Assembly (NCBI RefSeq): GCF_040683095.1
Contig: NZ_JBFBCI010000032.1
Coordinates: 1 to 64,000 of the forward strand
Direction of reading: 5' to 3'
Source: Sphaerisporangium sp040683095
Lineage (GTDB): Bacteria > Actinomycetota > Actinomycetes > Streptosporangiales > Streptosporangiaceae
DNA: 64,000 nt
The translations under genes and the position numbers were made by a program. Below are positions 31,596-40,325 of the stretch, in pieces. The number at the start of each line of letters is the position of its first letter. The stretch's first letter is position 1. Under the pieces are notes generated by a model that saw only the letters and a program-made list of their open reading frames with translations, did no database searches and was not told where the DNA came from.

Positions 31596-34500
31596 TCAGG
31601 CGCGGAGGCGGAGGCCGCGGGGGGTGGGGTGGAAGCCGGCGGCCTCCAGGGCGGCGGCGAGGGGGGAGTCGACGATCGCCCTGCCGTCGGCCTTCTCGAC
31701 GGTCAGCTTGCCCAGGGCGCCGTCGCGTACGGCCAGGGCCAGCGCGTCGACCGCCGGGCTCAGCCGGTCGTCGTCGGCGAAGGACAGCAGGGTCTTGCCG
31801 CCGCGCTCGACGTACAGCACCAGCCGGCCGTCCACGAGCACAACCAGCGCGCCTGCCTTGCGCCCGGGCTTGTGCGTGACCTCTCCCGGGCGGGCCGGCC
31901 ACTGCAGGGCCGCGCCGTACGGGTTGGCCGGGTCGGTCGCCGCGAGCACCACCGCCCGCTGCTCCGAGGCGCGCGTGCGCGATCCTTCGTGATTGGGGGC
32001 TTCCGCGGATGTTCTCTCCCACGGCTCCGAGGCCGCCCGGGGCCTCGAAGGCGGCGCGGCGGCAGAGGAGAGCGTGGCGGCGAGGGCGCGCATGCGGTCG
32101 ACGGCGCCAGGCAGGGCGAACTGGGCGCCCCCGAGGCCCTCGACGAAGTAGCCGCGACGGCACCGCCCGGTCTCCTCGAACGCCCGCAGGACCGGATACA
32201 CCGTGGCGAACCCCTCGGTCAGCCGCTCGGCCGCGACGGCGCCCTTGGTGATCACCCCGTGTCGTTCGAGCAGGACCTCGGCCTGCGCGTGGGCGCGCTG
32301 GGTGGCGTCGGACGAGGGTTCGGGCAGCAGCCACCACCGCCCGCTGACCGTGGGTGGCCCCGACCGCGTCGGCAGCACGGCCCGCCGCCTGCGGGTGGAC
32401 GTCGGACGATGGGCGGGTCGCCCGGAGCCGAGCGCCGCCCGCAGCGGCGCCAGCGTGTCCCCGGAGACGCGGCCCGCCCAGACCAGGTCCCACAGCGCGC
32501 CCGCGAGCGCCGTGTCGTCCAGAGAACCCACCCGCCCGGAAAGATCACGGAAGAAAAGCGCGCCCCCACCGCCCAGGACCTCCAGCACCTTCTCGTGCAA
32601 CGGCGTCATGGTGATCTCGGCGGGCGGCGGCAGCAGCAACGGCGCGGTGTCGGCGAAGAACAGGGACACCCAGCCGTCCCCGCCCGGCAGCGACCCCTGC
32701 CCTGACCAGATCACCTCGCCCGAGGCGGTCAGCTCGTCCAGCATGGCGGGCTCGTAGCCCGGCACCCGGGTCGGGAGGATCAGCGTCTCGAGCGCGGACG
32801 CCGGCACGGCCGCGCCCTGCAACTGCTCGATGGCATGGACGAGCGCGTCCATGCCGCGCGCGGTGCGCCCGCCGGTGATGCCGTGCCAGGCCGGGGAGAA
32901 CGCGCCGAGCGCCTCGGGCGGGACCGGCTCGACCTCCTTGCGAAGCCGGGCCAGCGACCTGCGCCGCAGCAGCCGGAGCACGCCCGCGTCACACCACTCT
33001 TCCCCCCAGCCGCCCGGCCGGAACTCGCCCGCCACCACCCTGCCCGGCGACGCCAGCCGCCGCAGCCCGTCCACCACGACCGCGACGCCGAGGCCGAACC
33101 GCGCCGCGGCGGTGGCCGCCGGGAACGGCCCACGCGTGCGGGCATGCCGGGCCAGCAGGTCGGCCAGCGGGTCCGGCACGGGTTCCAGGAAGGCATGCGG
33201 CACACCCACCGGCAACGGCACGCCGAGCGCGTCGCGCAGCCGGGCGGCGTCCTCGATGGCGGCCCACTGCTCGACGCCGGTGATCCGGACGCGGATCGCG
33301 CGTCGCGCGGCCTCCAGATCGGCCAGCCAGGCGGGATCGCCCTCGCGGACCGTGACGTCCTCGGCCTGGAGAGGCCCGTGCGTTCTCAGCAGGTCGGCGA
33401 GGTCTTCGGCGTCGCGCAGCGGCCGGTCGAGCCGCGCGAGCTCGCGTTCGGTGTCGGCCACGACGTCGGGATCGAGCAGCTCGCGCAGGTCGGCCTCGCC
33501 CAGCAACTCGGCGAGCAGCCGCGTGTCGAGGGCCAGGGCCTGGGCCCGCCGCTCGGCCAGCGGCGCGTCCCCTTCGTACATGAAGGCGCCGATGTAGGTG
33601 AAGAGCAGCGACGCCGCGAACGGGGACGCCTGCTCGGTCTCGACCTCGACCACGCGCACCCGCCGCGCGGCGATGTCACGCATGATCTGCACCAGCCCCG
33701 GCACATCGAAGACGTCCTGCAGGCACTCGCGCATCGTCTCCAGGACGATCGGGAATGAGCCGTACTTGCTCGCGACTGCCAGCAGACTGGCCGCCCGCTG
33801 GCGCTGCTGCCACAGCGGCGACCGCCTGGCCGGGTTACGGCGGGGCAGCAGCAAAGCGCGGCCCGCGCACTCGCGGAACCGCGACGCGAACAGCGCCGAT
33901 CCGCCGAGCTCCTCGACGACGATCTGCTCGAGCTCGTCGGGGTCGAAGACGGCGACGTCAGCCGGAGCCCCCTCCAGCGTGTCCGGAATGCGCAGGACGA
34001 TGCCGTCGTCGGAGTGCATGGCCTGGATCTCCATGCCGTAGCGCTCGCGCAGGCGCCGCCCGATCGCGAGCGCCCACGGAGCGTGGACGCGGGCGCCGTA
34101 CGGGGTGTGGATGACGACCCGCCAGTCGCCGAGCTCATCGTGGAAGCGCTCGACCACCAGCGTGCGGTCGTCGGGGACGTAGCCGGTGGCCTCGCGCTGC
34201 TCGGCGAGGTAGGCGAGGAGGTTGCCGGCCGCGAAGGCGTCCAGCCCGGCCTCGGCGAGGCGGCTCGTCTCGCCCCGCGAGAGCGCGCGCAGGAACGCGC
34301 CGAGCGCCCGGCCGAGCTCGGCGGGCCTGCCGGGCGTGTCGCCATGCCAGAAGGGCAGCTTGCCCGGCTGCCCGGGGGCGGGGGAGACCAGCACGCGATC
34401 GGCGGTGATGTCCTCGATGCGCCAGGAGGTCGCGCCGAGCAGGAAGACGTCGCCCACCCGGGACTCGTACACCATCTCTTCGTCCAACTCGCCGACCCGG

Positions 34501-36269
34501 CGCCCACCTCGCCCGGTGTCGCCGCCGGCCAGGAAGACGCCGAACATGCCGCGGTCGGGAATCGTGCCGGCGTTGGTCACCGCCAGGCGCTGGGCGCCGG
34601 GACGGCCGGTGACGCGGCCGGTCACGCGATCCCACACGATGCGCGGGCGCAGCTCGGCGAACTCCTCGCTCGGATAACGGCCCGCCAGCATGTCGAGCGT
34701 GGCCTCCAGGGCGCTTCTGGGCAGGGTGGCGTAGGGAGCGGCCCGCCTGATCACGGTCTCGAGCTCGTCGACCGTCCACTCGTCGAGCGCGCACATCGCC
34801 ACGATCTGCTGGGCCAGCACGTCCAGAGGGTTGCGCGGGTAGCGCATCTCTTCGATCTGGCCGGCCTTCATGCGCTCGGACACCACCGCCGTCTGGACAA
34901 GATCGCCGCGGTACTTGGGAAAGATCACGCCCTTGGACACCGCGCCGACCTGGTGGCCCGCCCGGCCGATGCGCTGGAGCCCGCTGGCCACGCTGGGCGG
35001 CGCCTCGACGCAGGCCACCAGATCGACCGAGCCCATGTCGATGCCGAGCTCCAGGCTGGAGGTCGCGACCACGGCGGGCAGGCGCCCGGACTTCAGGGCC
35101 TCCTCGATCTGCGACCGTTCCTCCTTGGACACCGAGCCGTGATGGGCGCGGACGATCTCGGGGATCGCACCCTTGGCGGACCCGGCCTGCGCCATGACCT
35201 GCGCGGGCGCGGAGGAGGCAGGCGGGCCGCTCTGGCCGTTCCCCTCACCCATGGCGCGTTCCAGCGCCAGCTCGTTGAGCCGCGCGCACAGCCGCTCGGC
35301 CAGGCGGCGCGAGTTGGCGAACACGATCGTCGAGCGATGGGAGCCGATCAGGCCGAGCAGGTGGTCTTCAACGTGAGGCCAGATCGACCGCCGGGGCGCG
35401 GGCTCCGGCTGCCAGGGGGCCTCCTCGCCGTCGAGCCCGGGAGACCGGCGCGGGGCCGGGTCGAGCTCGGTCATGTCCTCGACGGGGACGACGACGTCGA
35501 CCTCGATGACCTTCTCCGACGGCGGCTGCACGACCGTCGTCGGCCGGGGGCCGCCGAGGAACGCCGCCACCTCGCTCACGGGACGCACGGTGGCCGACAG
35601 GCCGACCCGCTGCGCGGGGGAGGGCAGCAGCGCGTCGAGCCGTTCGAGGGTGAGCGCGAGGTGGGCGCCGCGCTTGGAGGCGGCCACCGCGTGCACCTCG
35701 TCGACGATGACGGTCTCGACCCCGCGCAACGCCTCGCGGGCCTGGCTGGTGACCATTAGATAGAGCGACTCGGGCGTGGTGATCAGGATGTCGGCCGGGT
35801 GCGCGGCGAAGCGGCGCCGGTCTTCGGCCGAGGTGTCGCCCGAACGCACGGCGACCGAGATCTCGGGCACGGGCAGGCCCATGCGGCGGGCGGTCTGCTT
35901 GAGGCCGGCCAGCGGGGCGCGCAGGTTGCGCTCGATGTCGACGGCCAGCGCCTTGAGAGGGGAGACGTAGACGACCCGGCAGCGGCGCGGGGGCCGGGGC
36001 CTTCCCTTCCCGCGGCCCTTGGGCTCGGCGGCCGGCTCGGCCTCGCCTTCCGCGGGCGCCTCCGCGGCCCGCTCGGCGGCCAGGCGGTCGAGGGACCACA
36101 GGAAGGCGGCGAGTGTCTTGCCAGAGCCGGTCGGGGCGACCACCAGAGTGTTCTCTCCGCGCGCGATCGACCGCCACGCCCCGTCCTGCGCGGCCGTGGG
36201 CGCGGCGAAGGCACCGGTGAACCATTGCCTGGTCACAGGGCTGAAGTGGTCGAGCGCGGATCCGGTCAT
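31596..36269 (-). CDS. lhr: Lhr-type ATP-dependent DNA helicase
   Basis: 1557 residues, the usual size of the long Lhr helicases. Superfamily-2 motifs appear in order: APTGSGKTLAAFLWSLDRL (motif I), VYVSPLKALAVD, TTPESLYL, IVDEVHAVA (DEVH, motif II), LSATV (III), ATSSLELGIDMG (V) and QRIGRAGHQ (VI). The winged-helix and Lhr core region follow, and the long C-terminal extension ends at the stop. Lhr is a 3'-5' single-strand translocase linked to mitomycin C and other damage responses. The start ATG 36269 follows GAGGGC; upstream in-frame codons add unrelated basic sequence. It is divergent from the DUF3046-recA block and convergent with the VanX gene. Confidence 0.93.
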   Translation of the reverse strand: MTGSALDHFSPVTRQWFTGAFAAPTAAQDGAWRSIARGENTLVVAPTGSGKTLAAFLWSLDRLAAERAAEAPAEGEAEPAAEPKGRGKGRPRPPRRCRVVYVSPLKALAVDIERNLRAPLAGLKQTARRMGLPVPEISVAVRSGDTSAEDRRRFAAHPADILITTPESLYLMVTSQAREALRGVETVIVDEVHAVAASKRGAHLALTLERLDALLPSPAQRVGLSATVRPVSEVAAFLGGPRPTTVVQPPSEKVIEVDVVVPVEDMTELDPAPRRSPGLDGEEAPWQPEPAPRRSIWPHVEDHLLGLIGSHRSTIVFANSRRLAERLCARLNELALERAMGEGNGQSGPPASSAPAQVMAQAGSAKGAIPEIVRAHHGSVSKEERSQIEEALKSGRLPAVVATSSLELGIDMGSVDLVACVEAPPSVASGLQRIGRAGHQVGAVSKGVIFPKYRGDLVQTAVVSERMKAGQIEEMRYPRNPLDVLAQQIVAMCALDEWTVDELETVIRRAAPYATLPRSALEATLDMLAGRYPSEEFAELRPRIVWDRVTGRVTGRPGAQRLAVTNAGTIPDRGMFGVFLAGGDTGRGGRRVGELDEEMVYESRVGDVFLLGATSWRIEDITADRVLVSPAPGQPGKLPFWHGDTPGRPAELGRALGAFLRALSRGETSRLAEAGLDAFAAGNLLAYLAEQREATGYVPDDRTLVVERFHDELGDWRVVIHTPYGARVHAPWALAIGRRLRERYGMEIQAMHSDDGIVLRIPDTLEGAPADVAVFDPDELEQIVVEELGGSALFASRFRECAGRALLLPRRNPARRSPLWQQRQRAASLLAVASKYGSFPIVLETMRECLQDVFDVPGLVQIMRDIAARRVRVVEVETEQASPFAASLLFTYIGAFMYEGDAPLAERRAQALALDTRLLAELLGEADLRELLDPDVVADTERELARLDRPLRDAEDLADLLRTHGPLQAEDVTVREGDPAWLADLEAARRAIRVRITGVEQWAAIEDAARLRDALGVPLPVGVPHAFLEPVPDPLADLLARHARTRGPFPAATAAARFGLGVAVVVDGLRRLASPGRVVAGEFRPGGWGEEWCDAGVLRLLRRRSLARLRKEVEPVPPEALGAFSPAWHGITGGRTARGMDALVHAIEQLQGAAVPASALETLILPTRVPGYEPAMLDELTASGEVIWSGQGSLPGGDGWVSLFFADTAPLLLPPPAEITMTPLHEKVLEVLGGGGALFFRDLSGRVGSLDDTALAGALWDLVWAGRVSGDTLAPLRAALGSGRPAHRPTSTRRRRAVLPTRSGPPTVSGRWWLLPEPSSDATQRAHAQAEVLLERHGVITKGAVAAERLTEGFATVYPVLRAFEETGRCRRGYFVEGLGGAQFALPGAVDRMRALAATLSSAAAPPSRPRAASEPWERTSAEAPNHEGSRTRASEQRAVVLAATDPANPYGAALQWPARPGEVTHKPGRKAGALVVLVDGRLVLYVERGGKTLLSFADDDRLSPAVDALALAVRDGALGKLTVEKADGRAIVDSPLAAALEAAGFHPTPRGLRLRA

Positions 36270-36489
36270 GCCCTCATCATGCAACCCGCCACCGACAAAA
36301 ATCGCCGCCGCCCGTCCCCGGCGGATCGGGCGGCGCATGGTGTTCGAGCCGTCAACCGGCGAGCCGCCGCGCTGGAAGAGCGGGATGGTCGTCCGGGGGC
36401 CGGTGCCCCTGCCGGTTACCTGGTGACCCGTTTCTCCTGATAGCGCGGCGGTGGTCCGATCGCCCCGGGTGGGGACCATACTGGGGAGC

Positions 36490-36684
36490 ATGCGCTTGAC
36501 GGACTTCTGGAACCGGATGAACCGCCACTTCGGTGAGAAGTACGCCGAGTCCTGGGCGCGTGACTATGTGATCGCCGAGTTGGGCGGCCGGACGGTGACC
36601 CAGGCGCTCGACGAAGGAGTGGCCGCCAAGGAGGTCTGGCACGCCGTGTGCGGCGTGACCGACGTGGACTCGCGCCTTCGCTGA
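36490..36684 (+). CDS. DUF3046 small protein
   Basis: 64-residue protein (MRLTDFWNRMNRHFGEKYAE; AELGGRTVTQALDEG; VWHAVC) matching the DUF3046 family, which sits immediately upstream of recA in many actinomycetes. The function is unknown. ATG 36490 has GGGGAGC upstream. Confidence 0.9.
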   Translation: MRLTDFWNRMNRHFGEKYAESWARDYVIAELGGRTVTQALDEGVAAKEVWHAVCGVTDVDSRLR

Positions 36685-36752
36685 CCCGGCCCGCTCATCC
36701 GGCGCATCCGGCCCGCGGCCTGGCACGAGGTGTTCGCCGCGTCAAGCAGAGA

Positions 36753-36767
36753 TCGAACAATCGTTCG
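36753..36767. promoter_or_regulatory. LexA/SOS box of recA
   Basis: TCGAACAATCGTTCG, a CGAAC-N4-GTTCG match to the actinobacterial LexA site. It ends 3 nt before a TATATT -10 box (36770-36775), so LexA would block the recA promoter; the 5' leader would be about 100 nt. Confidence 0.85.
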
Positions 36768-36880
36768 GCTATATTGAACTTGCCGACGCCCGTGGGCCCG
36801 CTCCGCGAAAATGTCGGTGGCACCCCGTAGCTTGCCAGCGACGGAAAAAGACCTTCGACACACCCTCCAGGGGGCACTCC

Positions 36881-38011
36881 ATGGCAGCCAACGACCGCGA
36901 GAAGGCCCTTGAGACTGCTCTCGCTCAAATCGAGCGGCAGTTCGGCAAGGGTTCTGTCATGCGCCTCGGCGATGACGCACGAGCCCCCATCGAGGTGATC
37001 CCCACGGGGGCCATCGCACTCGACGTCGCGCTCGGCATCGGCGGCTATCCCCGCGGCCGCATCGTCGAGATCTACGGCCCCGAGTCCAGCGGTAAGACCA
37101 CCGTCTCGCTCCACGCCGTCGCCAACGCGCAGCGCGCGGGCGGCATCGCCGCCTTCATCGACGCCGAGCACGCCCTCGACCCCGAGTACGCGAGAAAGCT
37201 CGGCGTCGACACCGACGCGCTGCTGGTCTCCCAGCCGGACACCGGTGAGCAGGCGCTGGAGATCGCCGACATGCTGATCCGCTCCGGTGCCATCGACCTG
37301 TTGGTCATCGACTCGGTCGCGGCCCTCGTGCCCAAGGCCGAGATCGAGGGCGAGATGGGCGACAGCCACGTCGGCCTCCAGGCCCGCCTCATGTCCCAGG
37401 CCCTGCGCAAGGTGGCCGGCGCGCTCAACAACACCGGCACCACCGCCATCTTCATCAACCAGCTCCGCGAGAAGATCGGCGTGATGTTCGGCTCGCCCGA
37501 GACCACGACGGGTGGCAAGGCGCTCAAGTTCTACGCGTCCGTGCGTCTGGACGTCCGCCGCATCGAGACCTTGAAGGACGGCACCGAGCCGGTCGGCAAC
37601 CGCACCCGGGTCAAGGTCGTGAAGAACAAGATGGCCCCGCCCTTCCGCCAGGCCGACTTCGACATCCTTTACGGCATCGGCATCTCCCGCGAGGGCGGCC
37701 TGATCGACATGGGCGTCGAGCAGGGCTTCGTCCGCAAGGCCGGCGCCTGGTACACCTACGAGGGCGACCAGCTCGGGCAGGGCAAGGAGAACGCCCGCAA
37801 CTTCCTGAAGAACAACCCCGACATCGCCAACGAGATCGAGAAGAAGATCAAGGAAAAGCTCGGCGTCGGGCCCCGCCTCGACACTCCCGCCGAGGCTCCC
37901 GCGGCTCCGTCGGCGGCCGGGCCCGCCCCGGTGGCCGCTGGGCGCGGTGCGGCGGCGGCTCCGGCGGCCGCAGGCCGTGGCGCCAAGGCTCCCAAGCCGG
38001 GTGACGTCTGA
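36881..38011 (+). CDS. recA: recombinase RecA
   Basis: 376 residues. It forms the ATP-dependent strand-exchange filament and triggers LexA self-cleavage. Walker A GPESSGKTT lies near residue 67; LLVIDSVAALVP is the Walker B region; NQLREKIGVMFGSPETTTGGKALKFYASVRLD spans loop L2 and the C-terminal part of the core. The C-terminus is Ala/Pro-rich (AAPSAAGPAPVAAGRG) instead of the acidic tail of E. coli. No intein is present. The promoter carries a LexA box. recX follows 15 bp downstream. Confidence 0.97.
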   Translation: MAANDREKALETALAQIERQFGKGSVMRLGDDARAPIEVIPTGAIALDVALGIGGYPRGRIVEIYGPESSGKTTVSLHAVANAQRAGGIAAFIDAEHALDPEYARKLGVDTDALLVSQPDTGEQALEIADMLIRSGAIDLLVIDSVAALVPKAEIEGEMGDSHVGLQARLMSQALRKVAGALNNTGTTAIFINQLREKIGVMFGSPETTTGGKALKFYASVRLDVRRIETLKDGTEPVGNRTRVKVVKNKMAPPFRQADFDILYGIGISREGGLIDMGVEQGFVRKAGAWYTYEGDQLGQGKENARNFLKNNPDIANEIEKKIKEKLGVGPRLDTPAEAPAAPSAAGPAPVAAGRGAAAAPAAAGRGAKAPKPGDV

Positions 38012-38026
38012 TCGAGCTGATCTCGC

Positions 38027-39691
38027 ATGCCTGCCAGCGATGAGTCCCCTGGCCGCGTGAGGCCGGGGGACTGGGGAGCCTGGATCGAAGAGGACTCCCC
38101 GGACCCGGCCTCACGCACCGGCTCCCGCCCACGCCGCGCCCAGAACCGAAACCGTCGCTCCCGCTCGTCCGAGGAAGACCCTCAGCTCCAAGATCCCCGA
38201 GACCGATCCCCGGGCGCCCAGGGGGCCGGATCCCCGGGAACCCAGGCCAGGCCGCAGGGAAATCAGGCCCGGTCCCGGGGAACCTGGGCCCGGCCGCAGG
38301 ACGCCCAAGGCTCGCCGCACGGATCCCAAGGCAGGCCGAGTCCCGATTTTCTGACCCCGGCTCCCTGGGACGAGTCGAAGACCCACGAGTTCTTCCGCCG
38401 CAAGCCGGACGACCCTGGGCGAGAGCAGGCGAAGTTCCCCTGGGACCCAGGTGCGACACGCTGGCAACCAAGAAGCCTCCGTCAAACCCCGACAGAACCT
38501 CCCCACCAGCCCGAAGGACTCCAACCCAAAGATTCCCAACCTGACCAATCCCCACCCGAACCTCTGCAAGACCGGCACCCCGAGGTAGCGCAACAAGAGG
38601 GAGCGCAACCCGAGGACTGGCGGAACAACCACGCCGATTCCTCTTTTGGCCGGCAAGAGTCCGGTTCTGACTGGGGGGAATCTGGCGGCTCTCATCATGG
38701 GCCGGAGGGTTTGTACGACGAGGCGGAGGTGGCTTGGCCGCAGCCAGGGGAGTCCTCACCCGAGTTCGGGGATTTTCGGCGTGAGAGCGGTGACCCCTCC
38801 GGCGAGCAAGTACGGCTTCGCCCGGAGGCGAAGGGCCGCTTCCAGGATTCGGCCGACTCTCGTGACGACTCGGCAGAACCCCGGACACAGCCCGACGAGC
38901 CTTGGACACCACCAGACGAGCCACCGGCGAAGTCGGAGGATTCTCCGACGGTGCCCGGGGTTGCTTCGGGCGGGGGCGGTGAGTTTTGGGCGGTGCCTGG
39001 AGTTTCTCCGCTTGAGTCGGGTGAGCCTCGTATGGCGGCGGGGGAGTCTCGGGGGGAGGCCGCGGGGCCGGTTTTCGAAGGGGCGTCAGGGCACAAGGGC
39101 AGGGGGCAGCGGCGGGGGCGTCGTGAGGCGCGGGGGCGGGGGTTCGACGGGCCTGTCGAGGGGTCTCTGGCGGCTCAGGGGCCTCCGGGTGATCCTGAGG
39201 CGGTGGCGCGGGCCGTCTGCCTGCGGTTGCTGACGTTGGCGCCGCGGACGCGGGCGCAACTCGCCGAAGCCCTGCGCCGGAGGGACATCCCGGACGGAGC
39301 AGCCGAGTCCGTGCTCTCCAGATTCTCGGACGTCGGTCTCATCGACGACGAGGCGTTCGCCGAGGCTTGGGTCACCTCGCGTCATGCCGGGCGTGGCCTC
39401 GCGGGACGTGCCCTGGCCGCCGAACTGCGCAAACGCGGCGTCGAAGAGGACACCGTGCGGGAGGCGATCGACCGCCTCGACCCCGACCAGGAGCTGGAGA
39501 CCGCCCGCAGGCTGGTAGACCGCAAGCTCCCCGGCACACGTGGCCTGGAACCCCCCGCCCGCATCCGCCGCCTGGCAGGCATGCTCGCCCGCAAGGGATA
39601 CTCCGGCAGCGTGGCCTACCGAGTGGTCCGCGAGGCCCTCGAAGCCGAGGGCCGGCCCACCGACGACTTCCCGGACACGTTCGAGGAGTGA
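38027..39691 (+). CDS. recX: RecX regulatory protein with long disordered N-terminus
   Basis: 554 residues. Only the last about 168 (from GDPEAVARAVCLRLLTLAPRTRAQLAEAL, residue about 387) form the RecX three-helix-repeat domain, which caps and limits RecA filaments: RRRDIPDGAAESVLSRFSDVGLIDDEAFAEAWV; LAAELRKRGVEEDTVREAI; RRLAGMLARKGYSGSVAYRVV. The first about 385 residues are Pro/Gln/Ser/Asp/Glu-rich and repetitive (ARPQ, QGSP, PDEPWTPPDEPP), with codon use and GC lower than the neighbours. RecX proteins are usually 150-270 residues. An internal start near the domain cannot be excluded. Cotranscription with recA is likely. Confidence 0.85.
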   Translation: MPASDESPGRVRPGDWGAWIEEDSPDPASRTGSRPRRAQNRNRRSRSSEEDPQLQDPRDRSPGAQGAGSPGTQARPQGNQARSRGTWARPQDAQGSPHGSQGRPSPDFLTPAPWDESKTHEFFRRKPDDPGREQAKFPWDPGATRWQPRSLRQTPTEPPHQPEGLQPKDSQPDQSPPEPLQDRHPEVAQQEGAQPEDWRNNHADSSFGRQESGSDWGESGGSHHGPEGLYDEAEVAWPQPGESSPEFGDFRRESGDPSGEQVRLRPEAKGRFQDSADSRDDSAEPRTQPDEPWTPPDEPPAKSEDSPTVPGVASGGGGEFWAVPGVSPLESGEPRMAAGESRGEAAGPVFEGASGHKGRGQRRGRREARGRGFDGPVEGSLAAQGPPGDPEAVARAVCLRLLTLAPRTRAQLAEALRRRDIPDGAAESVLSRFSDVGLIDDEAFAEAWVTSRHAGRGLAGRALAAELRKRGVEEDTVREAIDRLDPDQELETARRLVDRKLPGTRGLEPPARIRRLAGMLARKGYSGSVAYRVVREALEAEGRPTDDFPDTFEE

Positions 39692-39969
39692 GCCCCGCTG
39701 CCCTGCGGGCGGGTGCCTCACCCCGAACCGGGCAAGCGGTCCCGCTCGCGGCCAGAGCAACGCCCGCGACCACATAACGAGGTCATTGACGCGCTCTCCG
39801 GCATGAATGCTGGAGATTCAGCCTGTGCCGCGCGTGCGGCACTTCTGCGGCTTCCTGCTTCACCGACCTGCGCCACCGAAGCGGTCTTACCGGGTCTCCA
39901 CAGGCTTTCGAACCCAAAGGCTCCGTTTCCGCCCGTCCGGCGGTACCTGACGCGAGCAGGCTAACAGAC

Positions 39970-39999
39970 GCCGATCCGCCTTGGCGGCGGATCGGCTTT
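39970..39999 (+). terminator. intrinsic terminator-like hairpin
   Basis: Perfect 11-bp arms GCCGATCCGCC (39970-39980) and GGCGGATCGGC (39986-39996) with loop TTGGC, followed by TTT. It lies 279 bp after recX. Confidence 0.65.
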
Positions 40000-40282
40000 C
40001 CCTGCCCCGCTACGCGGGAGAGTCCGCTTCACCCACGGCCTGAAGACCGGAGCACTACGGACGAATCCGGTAGCGGTGAGTGGATGAAGCACGTTCGCCC
40101 CTCGTGGCGATCATCGCGCTCGGTCAGCGGTTGGCTGGCGGCCGGTGACTGGGCGCGCAGGAAGATGTCGGACACGGCCCGCCGCGCGGTCAGCAGGTCG
40201 TAGCGGCGGCTCGCCAGGGCGGCTGGACGGAAATCAGGAACCGCACACACTTGCCGGAAGGTGGTGAGGCTGTGGCAATATC

Positions 40283-40305
40283 TGTAGTCAATGTCATAGA
40301 CTACA
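40283..40305. promoter_or_regulatory. inverted repeat operator before the enzyme operon
   Basis: TGTAGTC (40283-40289) and GACTACA (40299-40305) with a 9-nt spacer, 20 nt before the first gene of the operon. The inner CAATGTCATAGACTA matches 12 of 15 bases of a site at 44126-44140 (opposite orientation) next to the tetR gene. Confidence 0.6.
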
Positions 40306-40325
40306 AGTGTTACAGAGGAGGCCGC

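Larger units (their letters stand above)
39692..40325. mobile_element. decayed IS200/IS605-like non-coding relic and intergenic region
   Basis: No convincing protein-coding frame. It holds hairpins like those at IS605 ends: CCGGCA-TGAA-TGCTGG (near 39797-39812) and CGGCCTGAAGACCGG (40036-40050), the latter followed by CTACGGACGAATCCGGTAG (40055-40073). Its GGACGAATCCGG-TAGCG recurs at 381-398 beside the tnpB fragment. A perfect terminator hairpin lies at 39970-39996 and an operator-like repeat at 40283-40305. It separates core recX from the accessory island. The element identity is inferred from secondary structure and the shared string only. Confidence 0.4.

Noticed and set aside
39713..39964. 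An 83-codon frame in the region after recX.
   Set aside because: No ribosome-binding site or family features; it overlaps hairpins of the IS-like relic.
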